In this document: positions 54,254-63,495 of the stretch, in pieces
Layout of the letters: every line of letters begins with the position of its first letter
How positions within the stretch are numbered: the first letter of the stretch is position 1
Source of the DNA: a virus
Reading direction: 5' to 3' (one strand)
DNA: 64,000 nt
IMG/VR virus record: IMGVR_UViG_3300030451_006341
Span: 29,510-93,509 of that record
Notes under the pieces: generated by a model
Seen by the model: the letters and a program-made list of their open reading frames with translations, nothing else
What the model was told of the DNA's origin: nothing
Database searches by the model: none
Program-made: the position numbers and the translations under genes

Positions 54254-55213
54254 TTATCCTATATTTTTTTTATACCACGCGATAGTCTTTTTTATGCCAT
54301 CATCAATGGTTGTTTTTGGTTGCCAACCTAATTCAGCGTGTGCTTTTTCAGAATTAAGTGCCAACTTTGTATTAATACTTGGTTTAGTCAAATCGTGTGT
54401 GATAGTAATATTTTTTCCAGAATGTTGAATAATTTTTTCAACAATTTCTTTTACTGAAAATGAATCACCATAGCCAACATTGTATAATTTATACATATCT
54501 TTTTGTTTGTCAACCGCTGCTGATATAAAATCTACAACATCGTCAACATACAAAAGATCTCTTTCTGTTGAACCATCTCCCCATACAACAATTTCTTCAC
54601 CGTCATTTGCGTTCATAACTTTTGTAATTGTTGCACCAAACATGTGTGATTTTTCTAAATCGTATTTATCGTAGGGACCATACGTATTGCTATGCCTAAT
54701 AACAGTGTGTTTTGTGCGGCCCAAACCAGCAAAAAACTTAGACATTTTTTCTACATAAACTTTAGTCCAACCAACTCCAAAATACCTATCGTATATTCCT
54801 TCATCTAAGTAGAAATCTTCTTCTTTCACTGGGGAGCGATCTGGGTTATACATTACACCGCAACTTAAAAACAAAAAATGTTCAACACTATGGTCATAGC
54901 AAGCTTGTAATATTATCGAATTCATAATTGCATTATCTGTAACATGCAAGTACGGTCTTTCTAAAATATCTTTTGAGCCAGATGTGTTTGCAGCTGCTTG
55001 AATAACAATATCAAATTTATTAGAACTGAACAGTTGTTCTGTTTGTTGACGATTAGTAAGATCAACATAATGAAAAACATCAAGTTCGTTATCGGGCAAG
55101 CATCGTTTTAATCCGACACCATGGACTTCGTAGCCATCAGTTTTTTTAAAATGTTTTACAATGTTTCTACCCATAAAGCCTGTGGCACCACAGACTAATA
55201 CTTTTTTAAGCAT
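54254..55213 (-). CDS. NAD-dependent epimerase/reductase, GDP-fucose-synthase-like (third copy)
   Basis: A 319-residue extended SDR with VLVCGATGFMGRNIV, VIQAAANTSGSKD, LSCGVMYNPDRSP and IRHSNTYGPYDKYDLEKSHM. The residue at the YxxxK Tyr position is Val (V147-G-W-T-K151). A nearby Tyr (Y144) might stand in. It is more distant from the copies at 45993 and 50341 than those are from each other. It starts directly after the stop of the small helical protein at 55214, a pairing repeated by the copy at 50341. Confidence 0.83.
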   Translation of the reverse strand: MLKKVLVCGATGFMGRNIVKHFKKTDGYEVHGVGLKRCLPDNELDVFHYVDLTNRQQTEQLFSSNKFDIVIQAAANTSGSKDILERPYLHVTDNAIMNSIILQACYDHSVEHFLFLSCGVMYNPDRSPVKEEDFYLDEGIYDRYFGVGWTKVYVEKMSKFFAGLGRTKHTVIRHSNTYGPYDKYDLEKSHMFGATITKVMNANDGEEIVVWGDGSTERDLLYVDDVVDFISAAVDKQKDMYKLYNVGYGDSFSVKEIVEKIIQHSGKNITITHDLTKPSINTKLALNSEKAHAELGWQPKTTIDDGIKKTIAWYKKNIG

Positions 55214-55627
55214 TTATTTACTCCAACTAATTTCCCAATCTTTAAATTCTGCTGCTAAACAATCAATTTTGTAATCTTTGCGACCGCCAGCAACTTCTTG
55301 AATTTTATTTTTGGCTGTATTTCGAATACCGTTCAAACCATGAGTTAACTCAAGATTATTGCCGTCCTTAATGCCTTTGCGATAATTTGATTCATTATGC
55401 CATATGTGTAAGTTCATTTGAGCTAATACAATAATTGCTCTAACAGTATCACTATCTAATATAACATTTTCTTCTTTAAGTGTCAAATCAATATCGTGTA
55501 AAATATCAGAAATTTCACTACCATATTCATCTTTGTGTTCAGTAATAAACACTTCTTTTAGTTGAACAATTGATAGTCTATCAATTAACTCAGAGAGAGT
55601 TGGTAAATATTTTCTTTTTTCGTTCAT
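55214..55627 (-). CDS. Small helical protein, paired with an epimerase (copy A)
   Basis: A 137-residue helical protein, paralogue of the one at 49940 (ELIDRLSIVQLKEVF, DILHDIDLTLKEEN, IVLAQMNLHIWHN, GLNGIRNTAKNK). No catalytic motif is evident; conserved Asp, Arg, His and Asn residues are lined up along helices. It touches the genes on both sides with no gap. The family is unknown to me; the recurring link with epimerases suggests a helper or accessory subunit in nucleotide-sugar processing. Confidence 0.7.
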   Translation of the reverse strand: MNEKRKYLPTLSELIDRLSIVQLKEVFITEHKDEYGSEISDILHDIDLTLKEENVILDSDTVRAIIVLAQMNLHIWHNESNYRKGIKDGNNLELTHGLNGIRNTAKNKIQEVAGGRKDYKIDCLAAEFKDWEISWSK

Positions 55628-56395
55628 TTAAATTTTTTCCTGATTATTAAAGTTGTTAATAAAGTCACTTAGGTTATTAATTTCTAGTTCTTTCATTGCT
55701 TTTCCTTTAGTGCCGTGATATGGATGTTCATCTCTTGGTAAAGCTTCTTGTTGTTCTCTTTCTTTTAAATGCTCATAATATGTTTCATCTTTGTCCATTT
55801 GGCCCCATTCAGCGTGCAAGTGTTTGATTTGTATTTTTTCAGTAAAAATAAATCTGTTACCATGACCACGATGCATTAAGCCTTTCATAACATCAGTAAG
55901 CCAATAATCGCCCCAATCACCATTAAAAATTGGCGCTAATAGATAGCCTGCTGCAGTTCTCCAGTTTTTGTGAACAAATGGAAATCCTGTACTTTGGTTT
56001 GCTCCGCCAGATGTTTGCAATAAAATAATTTTGTCTGGATAAGTTTCATTAAATATCTCTAAAACTATCTTGTCCCAATCTTTTGAATTATGCACTGCGT
56101 CGTCAGACATAATGTTAAATATTTCACCCTTAGCAGGTTTTGAGCACTGATTAATTAAATCAGAAAAAATAAACTTTTTTCTTGGCCAGACAGTGTATTC
56201 GATATTATAAGTTGAAAACTCTTGTTGTAATTTTTTAGCCATCTCAATTGATTCGGTATCGTCGTCATCGATACCATATATAAGTTCTATGTGTTCTGGC
56301 TCGGCACATGTTTCAAAACATCTTTCTGCTACTCTTCTCATAAGTTGCATTCTTTTTCTAGTAGGACATAATACACTAATTTTAATATTACTCAT
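55628..56395 (-). CDS. Glycosyltransferase family 2-like (GT-A fold)
   Basis: A 255-residue protein that opens ISVLCPTRKRMQLMRRVAERCF, as GT2 enzymes do, with IYGIDDDDTESIE and a DxD-like acidic site in IFNIMSDDAVHN (about residues 92-103). No membrane segment. It should transfer a sugar from a nucleotide donor in the cytosol. It shares one base with the upstream glycosyltransferase gene and touches the small helical protein gene downstream. Confidence 0.75.
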   Translation of the reverse strand: MSNIKISVLCPTRKRMQLMRRVAERCFETCAEPEHIELIYGIDDDDTESIEMAKKLQQEFSTYNIEYTVWPRKKFIFSDLINQCSKPAKGEIFNIMSDDAVHNSKDWDKIVLEIFNETYPDKIILLQTSGGANQSTGFPFVHKNWRTAAGYLLAPIFNGDWGDYWLTDVMKGLMHRGHGNRFIFTEKIQIKHLHAEWGQMDKDETYYEHLKEREQQEALPRDEHPYHGTKGKAMKELEINNLSDFINNFNNQEKI

Positions 56396-58185
56396 TATTT
56401 CTCCAAATTATTTAAGAAATTCATTACACTGTCCATAATTTGATCCTCATTAGTTTGTTTGAATCTTTTGGCAATTTCATAATTGTTTTTAACAGCGTTT
56501 ATTCTATCATAATAATCTTTATCAGTCAAGTTAGATAATATATTATCTAATTCTTCTATGGTGTTAAAACAAATTATACCGTCTTTGTCAAAAAAATCAC
56601 CAATGTTTGGGCAGCCTCTGAAAATAGGTATTGTGCCAAGTGCAAAACAATCAACTATGCCATCAGTAAAAAAGTTATCTTGTATTGTATTGTGTATTGT
56701 AATAGAAAAATAATAATCTTTTAACGCATCTGTTTTATTTTCAAATCTATTATTGAAAGCACCACCAAATAAATCAAATTTATATTTTGAATGTAGTTTT
56801 TCGGCAACAGTAAACCTAAATCTATGGCCTTCCATCATTTTTTTGTTGGCTGCTATCAAAGACACTAATTTAGTTTTTTTGTGAATACCCCAATCTTCGT
56901 GAGCTACTCGACATTCTGCTTGTTGAATATGCATACAATTTGAATATTTATTTATCAATTCTTTATCGTGAGTTACAACTAAATCAAATTCAGAAGCATG
57001 TTCATAAGCTGCTCTATATGGATTTGGTTTTAATTCTTTAGGTTCGAGCAACCATGCTACTTTATATTTACTGTTAACTGCTCTAACAAGATTAATGTTG
57101 GCAGCATAATCATCAACAAAAAATGTTACACCGTTATAGTTCATTTTGTTTTGAATAAATTCAACTTTTTGAGGTTTACCCCACATATCAACACCAGTGG
57201 CTGTTATATATCCCCACAATTGTTTTGTGTGTGAAAACGTATTATCAAACAGATTGACTATCTCTTTGTCGGTTTTGTAAATATGATTATATTCATTCCA
57301 ATTTGTTGGGGAAGCTTCGTGTTCTGGCATTTTGCTTGGATGAAAATCAAATCCACCTAGCTCATCAAATAAAGGTACAGGGCCATTCCATTGACCCCAT
57401 TGTAATTTATTTTTGTCAACAAGCTTATTATCTATTAACTCTTTAATTGTTATAACATCTAAGCCAAGTATATTAATTTTATCTTCATGGTATCTTGATA
57501 TTGCGCCCTTATGTACCCATTTAGTAGGAAAATTAAGATAACTTGGATCTGCAATAGCAATAATTCTTTTATCTAATTGTGCAGACTTTACAGTGCCTTG
57601 CACTTCAAAATCCCAAGGGCTCCAATCATTGTTTAAAAACTCTAATAAATACTCTTTTTCCCATATTGATGGCTGAGTAGAAATTCTATAGGGAGCGTTT
57701 TCTGGTATTTGCAAAAGCACAAAGTCGTTGCTTTTCTTTAAAACTTTATAACTTCTGTTTTTTGCAGCTGTATTGTTTCTGTCAAAAATATTTATATAAG
57801 AATCCCAAGTTATATCGCATCTTCCAACATTGTGTGTTTTTGTAAATTCAAACAACATGTTTAAGGTTTGTAAATTTGGTTTTTGTGTTGGAAAAAAATC
57901 CTCTAATGAAAAAATCACATATTCATCTTCAATAGTTTTAAAATAATTGTAAAGATATCTTGTCCATTTTTTAGCACCACCTTCTTGTTTTTCTGCCAAA
58001 GACACAAATGTGAAATTTTCTGGCAGTTCAAACTCTGGGTGCATAAAACCAAGGATGACTACTTTTTGTTCTGAGCCCCAGAATTTTTTAAATAAGTGAA
58101 AATAAATTTTTAGTATCCACAAGTTTTTATCACATATTGGAATAAAAATTGTTGGAATTTTAGTAGAAGTGCTCATATTATTCAT
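56395..58185 (-). CDS. Two-domain glycosyltransferase (GT-A-like plus GT10/exostosin-like)
   Basis: A 596-residue protein that appears to be two transferases in one chain. Residues about 1-265 hold IPICDKNLWILKIYFHLFKK, EYVIFSLEDFFP and RISTQPSIWEKEYLL...DWSPWDFE, a pattern of GT-A-like enzymes in phage glycan loci. Residues about 330-596 contain VTFFVDDYA, VAWLLEPKEL, and YYFSITIHNTIQDNFFTDGIVDCFALGTIPIFRG with CPNIGDFFD, the donor-site block of GT10 fucosyltransferases and exostosin-like GTs. It overlaps the carbamoyltransferase gene by 8 bases. Fucose-type donor use would fit the Gmd/epimerase genes. Confidence 0.75.
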   Translation of the reverse strand: MNNMSTSTKIPTIFIPICDKNLWILKIYFHLFKKFWGSEQKVVILGFMHPEFELPENFTFVSLAEKQEGGAKKWTRYLYNYFKTIEDEYVIFSLEDFFPTQKPNLQTLNMLFEFTKTHNVGRCDITWDSYINIFDRNNTAAKNRSYKVLKKSNDFVLLQIPENAPYRISTQPSIWEKEYLLEFLNNDWSPWDFEVQGTVKSAQLDKRIIAIADPSYLNFPTKWVHKGAISRYHEDKINILGLDVITIKELIDNKLVDKNKLQWGQWNGPVPLFDELGGFDFHPSKMPEHEASPTNWNEYNHIYKTDKEIVNLFDNTFSHTKQLWGYITATGVDMWGKPQKVEFIQNKMNYNGVTFFVDDYAANINLVRAVNSKYKVAWLLEPKELKPNPYRAAYEHASEFDLVVTHDKELINKYSNCMHIQQAECRVAHEDWGIHKKTKLVSLIAANKKMMEGHRFRFTVAEKLHSKYKFDLFGGAFNNRFENKTDALKDYYFSITIHNTIQDNFFTDGIVDCFALGTIPIFRGCPNIGDFFDKDGIICFNTIEELDNILSNLTDKDYYDRINAVKNNYEIAKRFKQTNEDQIMDSVMNFLNNLEK

Positions 58186-59770
58186 TTTTTTCTAGCAATA
58201 TACCTTCATCACAAAAGTACAAATAATCTATATCTGTTTTTAAAAAGCACTTAATCGCATCTTCAGGTGTTTCAACAATTGGTTCTCTATCATTAAAGCT
58301 AGTATTTAACAAAATTGGCACTTGTGTCATGTCTTTCCACTGTTTAAGAAAACCGTGAAACCATTTATTGTCTGTTTCTCTAACTGTTTGCAAGCGACCT
58401 GAACCATCATGATGTACGACAGCAGGAACTTTGTCAATTACTTCGGGTTTGAACTTAATTACAAATCCCATGTACGGACTTTCAATATCTCTAACAAACC
58501 AATTAGTTACGTCTTCTCTTAAAATAGCTGGAGCAAAGGGCCTATACCACTGGCGATGTTTAACTTTTTCATTTATAAGATCTTTCATTAGCGGAGACCT
58601 TGGATCAGCTAAAATACTTCTATTGCCAAGCGCCCTACGGCCAGATTCAGAGCCTCCAGAAAATACAGAAACAATTTTTTGATCATTTAATTTAACTAAA
58701 ACACCTGTATCATCAGTATCATGTGCAGTTACTTTATCATTAAAATTTTCTATGGCTGATAAAATTGCTTGACGGTCGTATAATTCTCCAAGATATGGAG
58801 ATGCGTTTTTGTCCCATGTTATTCTAGGATTATCCAACTCTTGATGCCATACCCACTGAGCAGAACCAATTGCTAAACCAGCATCATATGGCACTGGACA
58901 CATGTAAATATCTTCGTATATGTCTTTAAACCAATCAAACATTTTACCTGACATCACTGAATTTAATACCACACCGCCCGCTAAACAAAGATTTTTTGAT
59001 GGATATTGCTTAGCATACTTTAATATAATTGAGCGTACAATATCTTCAGTTACTTTTTGCATAGCCGCGGCAATATTAAACCTTTGTTCTTCTGACTCGC
59101 TGGCTAATTTTTGAAGTCTAGCAAAATCAAAATTTGTGTGCTGTATGTTACCCCCGTACGTTTTGAAATATTCATAATGCTCAGATGGATCTCCCATAAC
59201 AGCCATAGCCATTACAGAGCCTGCTTGGTTTCCTTTTGGGTACCCTCCTGATAGTCCAAATATGTTTGTTGTGCACAGTTGCCACATAACACCCAGATTT
59301 AATTTTTCTATAGGAATAATCATTATTGGTTTAATTTTGTTACCCTCACCTTTCCAAATAGTGAAAGTGGTGATTACAACATTACCATTTTTATCATAAT
59401 CTCTACCACCACCATCAATAGTTACGATAAGTGCTTCATCAAAATTACTAGAAAAGAATGCATTTGCAGCATGAGATTCATGGTGTCCTGGTTCATAAAA
59501 AATTCCTGAATTTTGTTTTACAATACTTTGCATTTTATTGTAAGTTTCAGGATACCTATTTCTGATCCCACCGTTCCAATTATCAACACAATGTGTAAAA
59601 TGTTTAATTTCGTTATATTCAGCATACGTATCAAATAAAAACTCTAGTGAGTCGCCTAAAGGCTCTTTGACTCTCAGATATCTTTCAAGTTCTGCATGAA
59701 TAGTTGGTACACCATTATCAAGTATTGCAAACGAGCAGTCGTGGCCCGAGCAAAGTCCTGCTATTTTCAT
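58178..59770 (-). CDS. Carbamoyltransferase, NodU/CmcH family
   Basis: A 530-residue enzyme that transfers a carbamoyl group from carbamoyl phosphate to a sugar or other hydroxyl. The N-terminal ASKHA-fold domain shows HHESHAANAFFSS (metal-binding His), IVTIDGGGRD and LCLAGGVVLNSVM. The C-terminal CmcH domain shows FSGGSESGRRALGNRSILADPR and PILLNTSFNDREPIVETPEDAI. All key blocks are present. NodU-like genes are a known part of glycan loci in marine T4-like phages. GGAGG precedes ATG 59770. Confidence 0.92.
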   Translation of the reverse strand: MKIAGLCSGHDCSFAILDNGVPTIHAELERYLRVKEPLGDSLEFLFDTYAEYNEIKHFTHCVDNWNGGIRNRYPETYNKMQSIVKQNSGIFYEPGHHESHAANAFFSSNFDEALIVTIDGGGRDYDKNGNVVITTFTIWKGEGNKIKPIMIIPIEKLNLGVMWQLCTTNIFGLSGGYPKGNQAGSVMAMAVMGDPSEHYEYFKTYGGNIQHTNFDFARLQKLASESEEQRFNIAAAMQKVTEDIVRSIILKYAKQYPSKNLCLAGGVVLNSVMSGKMFDWFKDIYEDIYMCPVPYDAGLAIGSAQWVWHQELDNPRITWDKNASPYLGELYDRQAILSAIENFNDKVTAHDTDDTGVLVKLNDQKIVSVFSGGSESGRRALGNRSILADPRSPLMKDLINEKVKHRQWYRPFAPAILREDVTNWFVRDIESPYMGFVIKFKPEVIDKVPAVVHHDGSGRLQTVRETDNKWFHGFLKQWKDMTQVPILLNTSFNDREPIVETPEDAIKCFLKTDIDYLYFCDEGILLEKNE

Positions 59771-59771
59771 T

Positions 59772-60629
59772 TTAAATAACCTCCATTATTTCTTCAATAG
59801 AAAAATTTTCAACTTCATTAGATGCGGGCCCTTCTTCAAGAATTTTTTCATGTAAGTTTTCTCCTGGTTGTAGCCCAATATGCTTAACATTCAATGTTTT
59901 ATTTTTTGGTAAATATTTTTTAGCCATTGCCTGTAAAAGATCTCCCATCTTCATAGATTTCATCTCAGGAACCCAAGGTTGACAACTATCTGCTTCTTGC
60001 AAACAAGAAAAGATAAGCTCTACCGCTTGATCACGAGTCCAAAAAAATCTTGTAGCATCTGCATCTGTAATAATAATTTGCTTTCCTTCAAGCAAAAGCT
60101 CTTTCCATTTACACAATACAGAGCCAGTTGAATATAAAACATTTCCATATCTTACAATTCTATATTTTGTATCAGGTTTTAATTTTTCATATTGAAGAAA
60201 TAGTCGCTCCATTAATAACTTGGTTGCCCCATAAACCCCACTTACTTGCGCGGCTTTATCAGTGCTAATACCAATTACAAAATCTAATTCGTTTATCAAA
60301 GATTCTTCTAATATATTTAAGCTTCCAATAACGTTTGTTTTAGTACACTCACGTGTAAAGGTTTCAGCTAAACCCACATGTTTTGATGCTGCTAAATGAA
60401 AGACAGCATTAACATTTTGCATTGCTTGTTTAATTTCAAATGCATCACAAACATCGCCAGTATAAATTTCTATACTTGGATGTTTTTGTTTTAAAGTAAT
60501 TAACTTTCCTTCATTTCTACAAAATGCACGGACTCGACCACCTTGGTCTAGAATTTTTGCAGTTAACTGTTCTCCCAAAAACCCACTGGCACCTGTGATA
60601 AGGTAAAGCTTATTTTCTTCTATAATCAT
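59772..60629 (-). CDS. PseB/FlaA1/CapD-like nucleotide-sugar 4,6-dehydratase
   Basis: A 285-residue SDR of the UDP-N-acetylhexosamine 4,6-dehydratase type. The cofactor loop TGASGFLGEQLTAKIL, HLAASKHVGLAE, IGISTDKAAQVSGVYGATK (with catalytic Tyr and Lys) and RYGNVLYSTGSVLCKWKELL follow PseB and FlaA1 closely, and ITDADATRFFWT is typical. It would give a 4-keto-6-deoxy-HexNAc. No matching aminotransferase is seen in the window. It shares one base with the upstream GT2 gene. Confidence 0.85.
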   Translation of the reverse strand: MIIEENKLYLITGASGFLGEQLTAKILDQGGRVRAFCRNEGKLITLKQKHPSIEIYTGDVCDAFEIKQAMQNVNAVFHLAASKHVGLAETFTRECTKTNVIGSLNILEESLINELDFVIGISTDKAAQVSGVYGATKLLMERLFLQYEKLKPDTKYRIVRYGNVLYSTGSVLCKWKELLLEGKQIIITDADATRFFWTRDQAVELIFSCLQEADSCQPWVPEMKSMKMGDLLQAMAKKYLPKNKTLNVKHIGLQPGENLHEKILEEGPASNEVENFSIEEIMEVI

Positions 60630-61381
60630 TATAATTTCTCCAGTCGATCATATCTTTTTAAAGAGCGAATATGTCTTTCATATTTTAATTGTAAATCTCT
60701 TTTATCTTTATGTTCATTTAATTCATTTAAATCATTCCAAATGTACAATATGTCTTTAACAAAATGAGCTTTTTCTCGACTCATTTCCAAAAGCGGATAC
60801 ATTAAACCTAAATCACCTGCAGCCTTAAAGTAACTGCCATCATCTATTATTATATCATCTTTATTGATTTTTTGCAACAATCCCATTTTATAACTTCGTA
60901 AGTGCGAAGTGCACCATTTGTAGTCTCTGTAAAGATTATTTTCAATAACTTCAGGTGGAACAGGGCTTGAAAATTTACCTACTTGTTTGTTGGATAAATT
61001 AATGTAGCTACCGTATGTCATCCAACAATCAAATTTATTATAGTGGTCATTAAGAATTGAAAGAGTTTTTTTGCTATAAAAGAAATCATCCCCATCTAAT
61101 ATAACTATAATAGTATTTTTATCTAAATCATTGTTATGAATTGTAGCTGCTTCATATGCATTTCCTAATGGTCCTAAATTTTTAGCGTTTTTAACTATAG
61201 TAAATCTATCGTCATTGCCTACTAGTTTATTACATATTTCATACGAATTATCAGTTGAGGCGTCATCTGCTACCACGCAAGTAAAATTATTATAGTCTTG
61301 AAGCATTACACTTTTAATACTTTTATCTACCCATTTAGAGGCATTATAAAAAGGCATAACAACCACAAACTTATTGTTCAT
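60629..61381 (-). CDS. Glycosyltransferase family 2
   Basis: A 250-residue GT-A glycosyltransferase: FVVVMPFYNASKWVDKSIKS, CVVADDASTDNSYEIC and the DxD motif as ILDGDDFFYSKKTL (about residues 93-106), with the acceptor-side DDGSYFKAAGDLGLMYPLLE. No membrane segments. It overlaps its upstream neighbour by 11 bases. Substrates cannot be read from the sequence. Confidence 0.87.
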   Translation of the reverse strand: MNNKFVVVMPFYNASKWVDKSIKSVMLQDYNNFTCVVADDASTDNSYEICNKLVGNDDRFTIVKNAKNLGPLGNAYEAATIHNNDLDKNTIIVILDGDDFFYSKKTLSILNDHYNKFDCWMTYGSYINLSNKQVGKFSSPVPPEVIENNLYRDYKWCTSHLRSYKMGLLQKINKDDIIIDDGSYFKAAGDLGLMYPLLEMSREKAHFVKDILYIWNDLNELNEHKDKRDLQLKYERHIRSLKRYDRLEKL

Positions 61382-62219
61382 TTATTAGCTCCACAATTTT
61401 TTTAATTGTTTTTTCTTTGTTTTTTTTCATATAATCAATCAACTCATTTCCTTGTAGTGATATCCATTTTTCATGACATGCCCCTACATTTTTGTTTGTT
61501 ATGGTGCTTACATTAAGCATGCGTGCTTCAACAACAACTCTAGATAATGTTTCAGGCGTTTTTGGTAAAAACATAAATTTTTTGTTTTTACTTAATTGGC
61601 TTAAAAAATCAGTGTAAACATTTGATGATATTAATTCATATTCTAATTTTTTTTTCTCACAATAAAAAACACATTCTTTTGTATTTTTGTGCCAAGTGGT
61701 TGAATTTAAAATCGATATTTTATCTTTTTTAATTGTACTATCAGCTGCAAGTTTTGAAATAATATCTAAAGATTCATCAGACCACAAATTACCAGAAACA
61801 TTATAAACATTATTAATGCTTAAATTTTTTTCGATTATGTTTTTGTGAAACGAACTTTGACAAAATACAGATTTTGCTTTTTTATAAAATTCTTTGTGAA
61901 CTATATGATGCTCAGGGGCTTTAAAATTTTTATAGGCTGCTGGGTTTCTGTTTTTAAGATACTTGTGGTCGTGTTCATAAATAATATATTTGCAATTTTG
62001 TGTTATGTACTCAAGCACGTTATAATTTAAGTTTACAAAATTAGAAATTATAATAAAATCATTTTTTTTGCAATCATAAATTGTTACAGTGTGAGATCTT
62101 TTTTTATTTATAGTATATTTTTTTTTAAATAATTGATTGCACAATTCAGCATCATTTAATTCACCGCCACCTATTATGTCAACGTCTAACAGATCAGCTA
62201 TATACAATACGTTATTCAT
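61371..62219 (-). CDS. Glycosyltransferase, GT-B fold (GT4-like, short)
   Basis: A 282-residue protein with the order of a compact GT-B enzyme: an N-terminal half with DIIGGGELNDAELCNQL, YIIYEHDHKYLKNRNPA and SVFCQSSFHKNI, then the C-terminal half ISILNSTTWHKNTKE and LPKTPETLSRVVVEARML, which takes the place of the E-x7-E donor motif. It is shorter and more Lys/Asn-rich than the neighbouring GT4 genes. It overlaps both neighbours. Role: sugar transfer, exact substrate unknown. Confidence 0.72.
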   Translation of the reverse strand: MNNVLYIADLLDVDIIGGGELNDAELCNQLFKKKYTINKKRSHTVTIYDCKKNDFIIISNFVNLNYNVLEYITQNCKYIIYEHDHKYLKNRNPAAYKNFKAPEHHIVHKEFYKKAKSVFCQSSFHKNIIEKNLSINNVYNVSGNLWSDESLDIISKLAADSTIKKDKISILNSTTWHKNTKECVFYCEKKKLEYELISSNVYTDFLSQLSKNKKFMFLPKTPETLSRVVVEARMLNVSTITNKNVGACHEKWISLQGNELIDYMKKNKEKTIKKIVELINEQ

Positions 62220-63495
62220 TTATAATAAATTCATCAGAAAGTTCGTTTAACCATTCGTCAACGTCTTCTATAGGGCATGCATTATTATGTTGCCAACTTG
62301 TCCACGCCTCATCAAAAATTTGTACAAATTCTGCATGCATTTTTTCAGAAGCAAACCTTTCGGTAATTCCATCTACTAAAATTCTGTTTTCGTAGTTTTC
62401 ATAAACCTCTCTCATCATTTTTTTAGCAGAATGCTCTCGTGGCACAGCCCACATACTGTCAGCAGTGATTACCCCTTGCCAAACTGAATCTTCTGGGACT
62501 TGTCTCATATCAAATGATATGGGGTAAAATTTATTTTTACCATTTTCATCAACAAGAAAATCAAGCTGGCCAGACCAAGCTGTTGCAATCACAGGTAAAC
62601 CACTATATGCTGCCTCAAACATGGTAAGTCCAAACCCTTCTCCATATGTTGTAGTTACAAAACAATGAATTTTTTCATGCTTGTACAGAGCATGCATTTC
62701 TTTATCGGTCATATCGCCATGTAATAAATAAATTTTACATTTTACATCATCAAAAGAATCAACTATTTCTTTTACTCTAGCTTGTGCTACTCTTCTATCT
62801 AATAAACAGTTTTTTGATACGTTAGTCTTTACGACAAGTCCAACATTTTTGTCATCTTTAAATTCTTCAATGAACCACTTAATTGTAGAATGGATATTTT
62901 TTCTTGTTGACCATTGATTGGTGCAAATAAAATTAAAACTAGTTTCTAAATCTAATTGTATATTTGGCAATTCATTAAAGGTTTTAACTGGATAATTAAT
63001 ATATTTTATAATACCTTGGCCGACTTTGTGCACAAACTCTTCGCCTTGAACACCGTTAGTCTGTCTAGCTGCTCTATACTCGCTGTTTTCCATCACACGT
63101 TGAGAATGTGAAGAAATAGTCATTACGCGATCCATGGAATTAATTTTTTCAATCCATTCGGGCGCCATTTTACTAGTTTCAATACCTGCAGTATATCCTA
63201 CATTAATTGGGGCCATAGGCTCAAATTCCAAAGGAATAGTTACTTGTAGCGACATATCAAATTGACCACCTTGTTGAACATATGCAATAGTTGCTTCAAT
63301 TCTTTCATCAATCCATTTTCTTTCTTCATCGTGCTCGCGAGACCAAGAAGTCACGCCCCATGTTATAGGCATTATATATATATCATAGAGATCTTCTCTA
63401 GTTCTCAAAGAACGCAATGCATATCTTGCTTGTTCTCCGTATCCTGATTGTGTTAACAAAGGGCCTTTTAAAATTACTTTTCTTTTATTACTCAT
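62212..63495 (-). CDS. Glycosyltransferase family 4
   Basis: A 427-residue GT-B glycosyltransferase. The N-terminal glycine loop is LKGPLLTQSGYGEQARYALR; the C-terminal half contains NQWSTRKNIHSTIKWFIEEF, VVKTNVSK and YGEGFGLTMFEAAYSGLPVIATAW with the E-x7-E motif. ATG 63495 is chosen over a frame open to 63516 because it makes an ATGA overlap with the upstream stop and has GGAG before it. Similar enzymes are frequent in marine T4-like phages. Confidence 0.9.
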   Translation of the reverse strand: MSNKRKVILKGPLLTQSGYGEQARYALRSLRTREDLYDIYIMPITWGVTSWSREHDEERKWIDERIEATIAYVQQGGQFDMSLQVTIPLEFEPMAPINVGYTAGIETSKMAPEWIEKINSMDRVMTISSHSQRVMENSEYRAARQTNGVQGEEFVHKVGQGIIKYINYPVKTFNELPNIQLDLETSFNFICTNQWSTRKNIHSTIKWFIEEFKDDKNVGLVVKTNVSKNCLLDRRVAQARVKEIVDSFDDVKCKIYLLHGDMTDKEMHALYKHEKIHCFVTTTYGEGFGLTMFEAAYSGLPVIATAWSGQLDFLVDENGKNKFYPISFDMRQVPEDSVWQGVITADSMWAVPREHSAKKMMREVYENYENRILVDGITERFASEKMHAEFVQIFDEAWTSWQHNNACPIEDVDEWLNELSDEFIINE

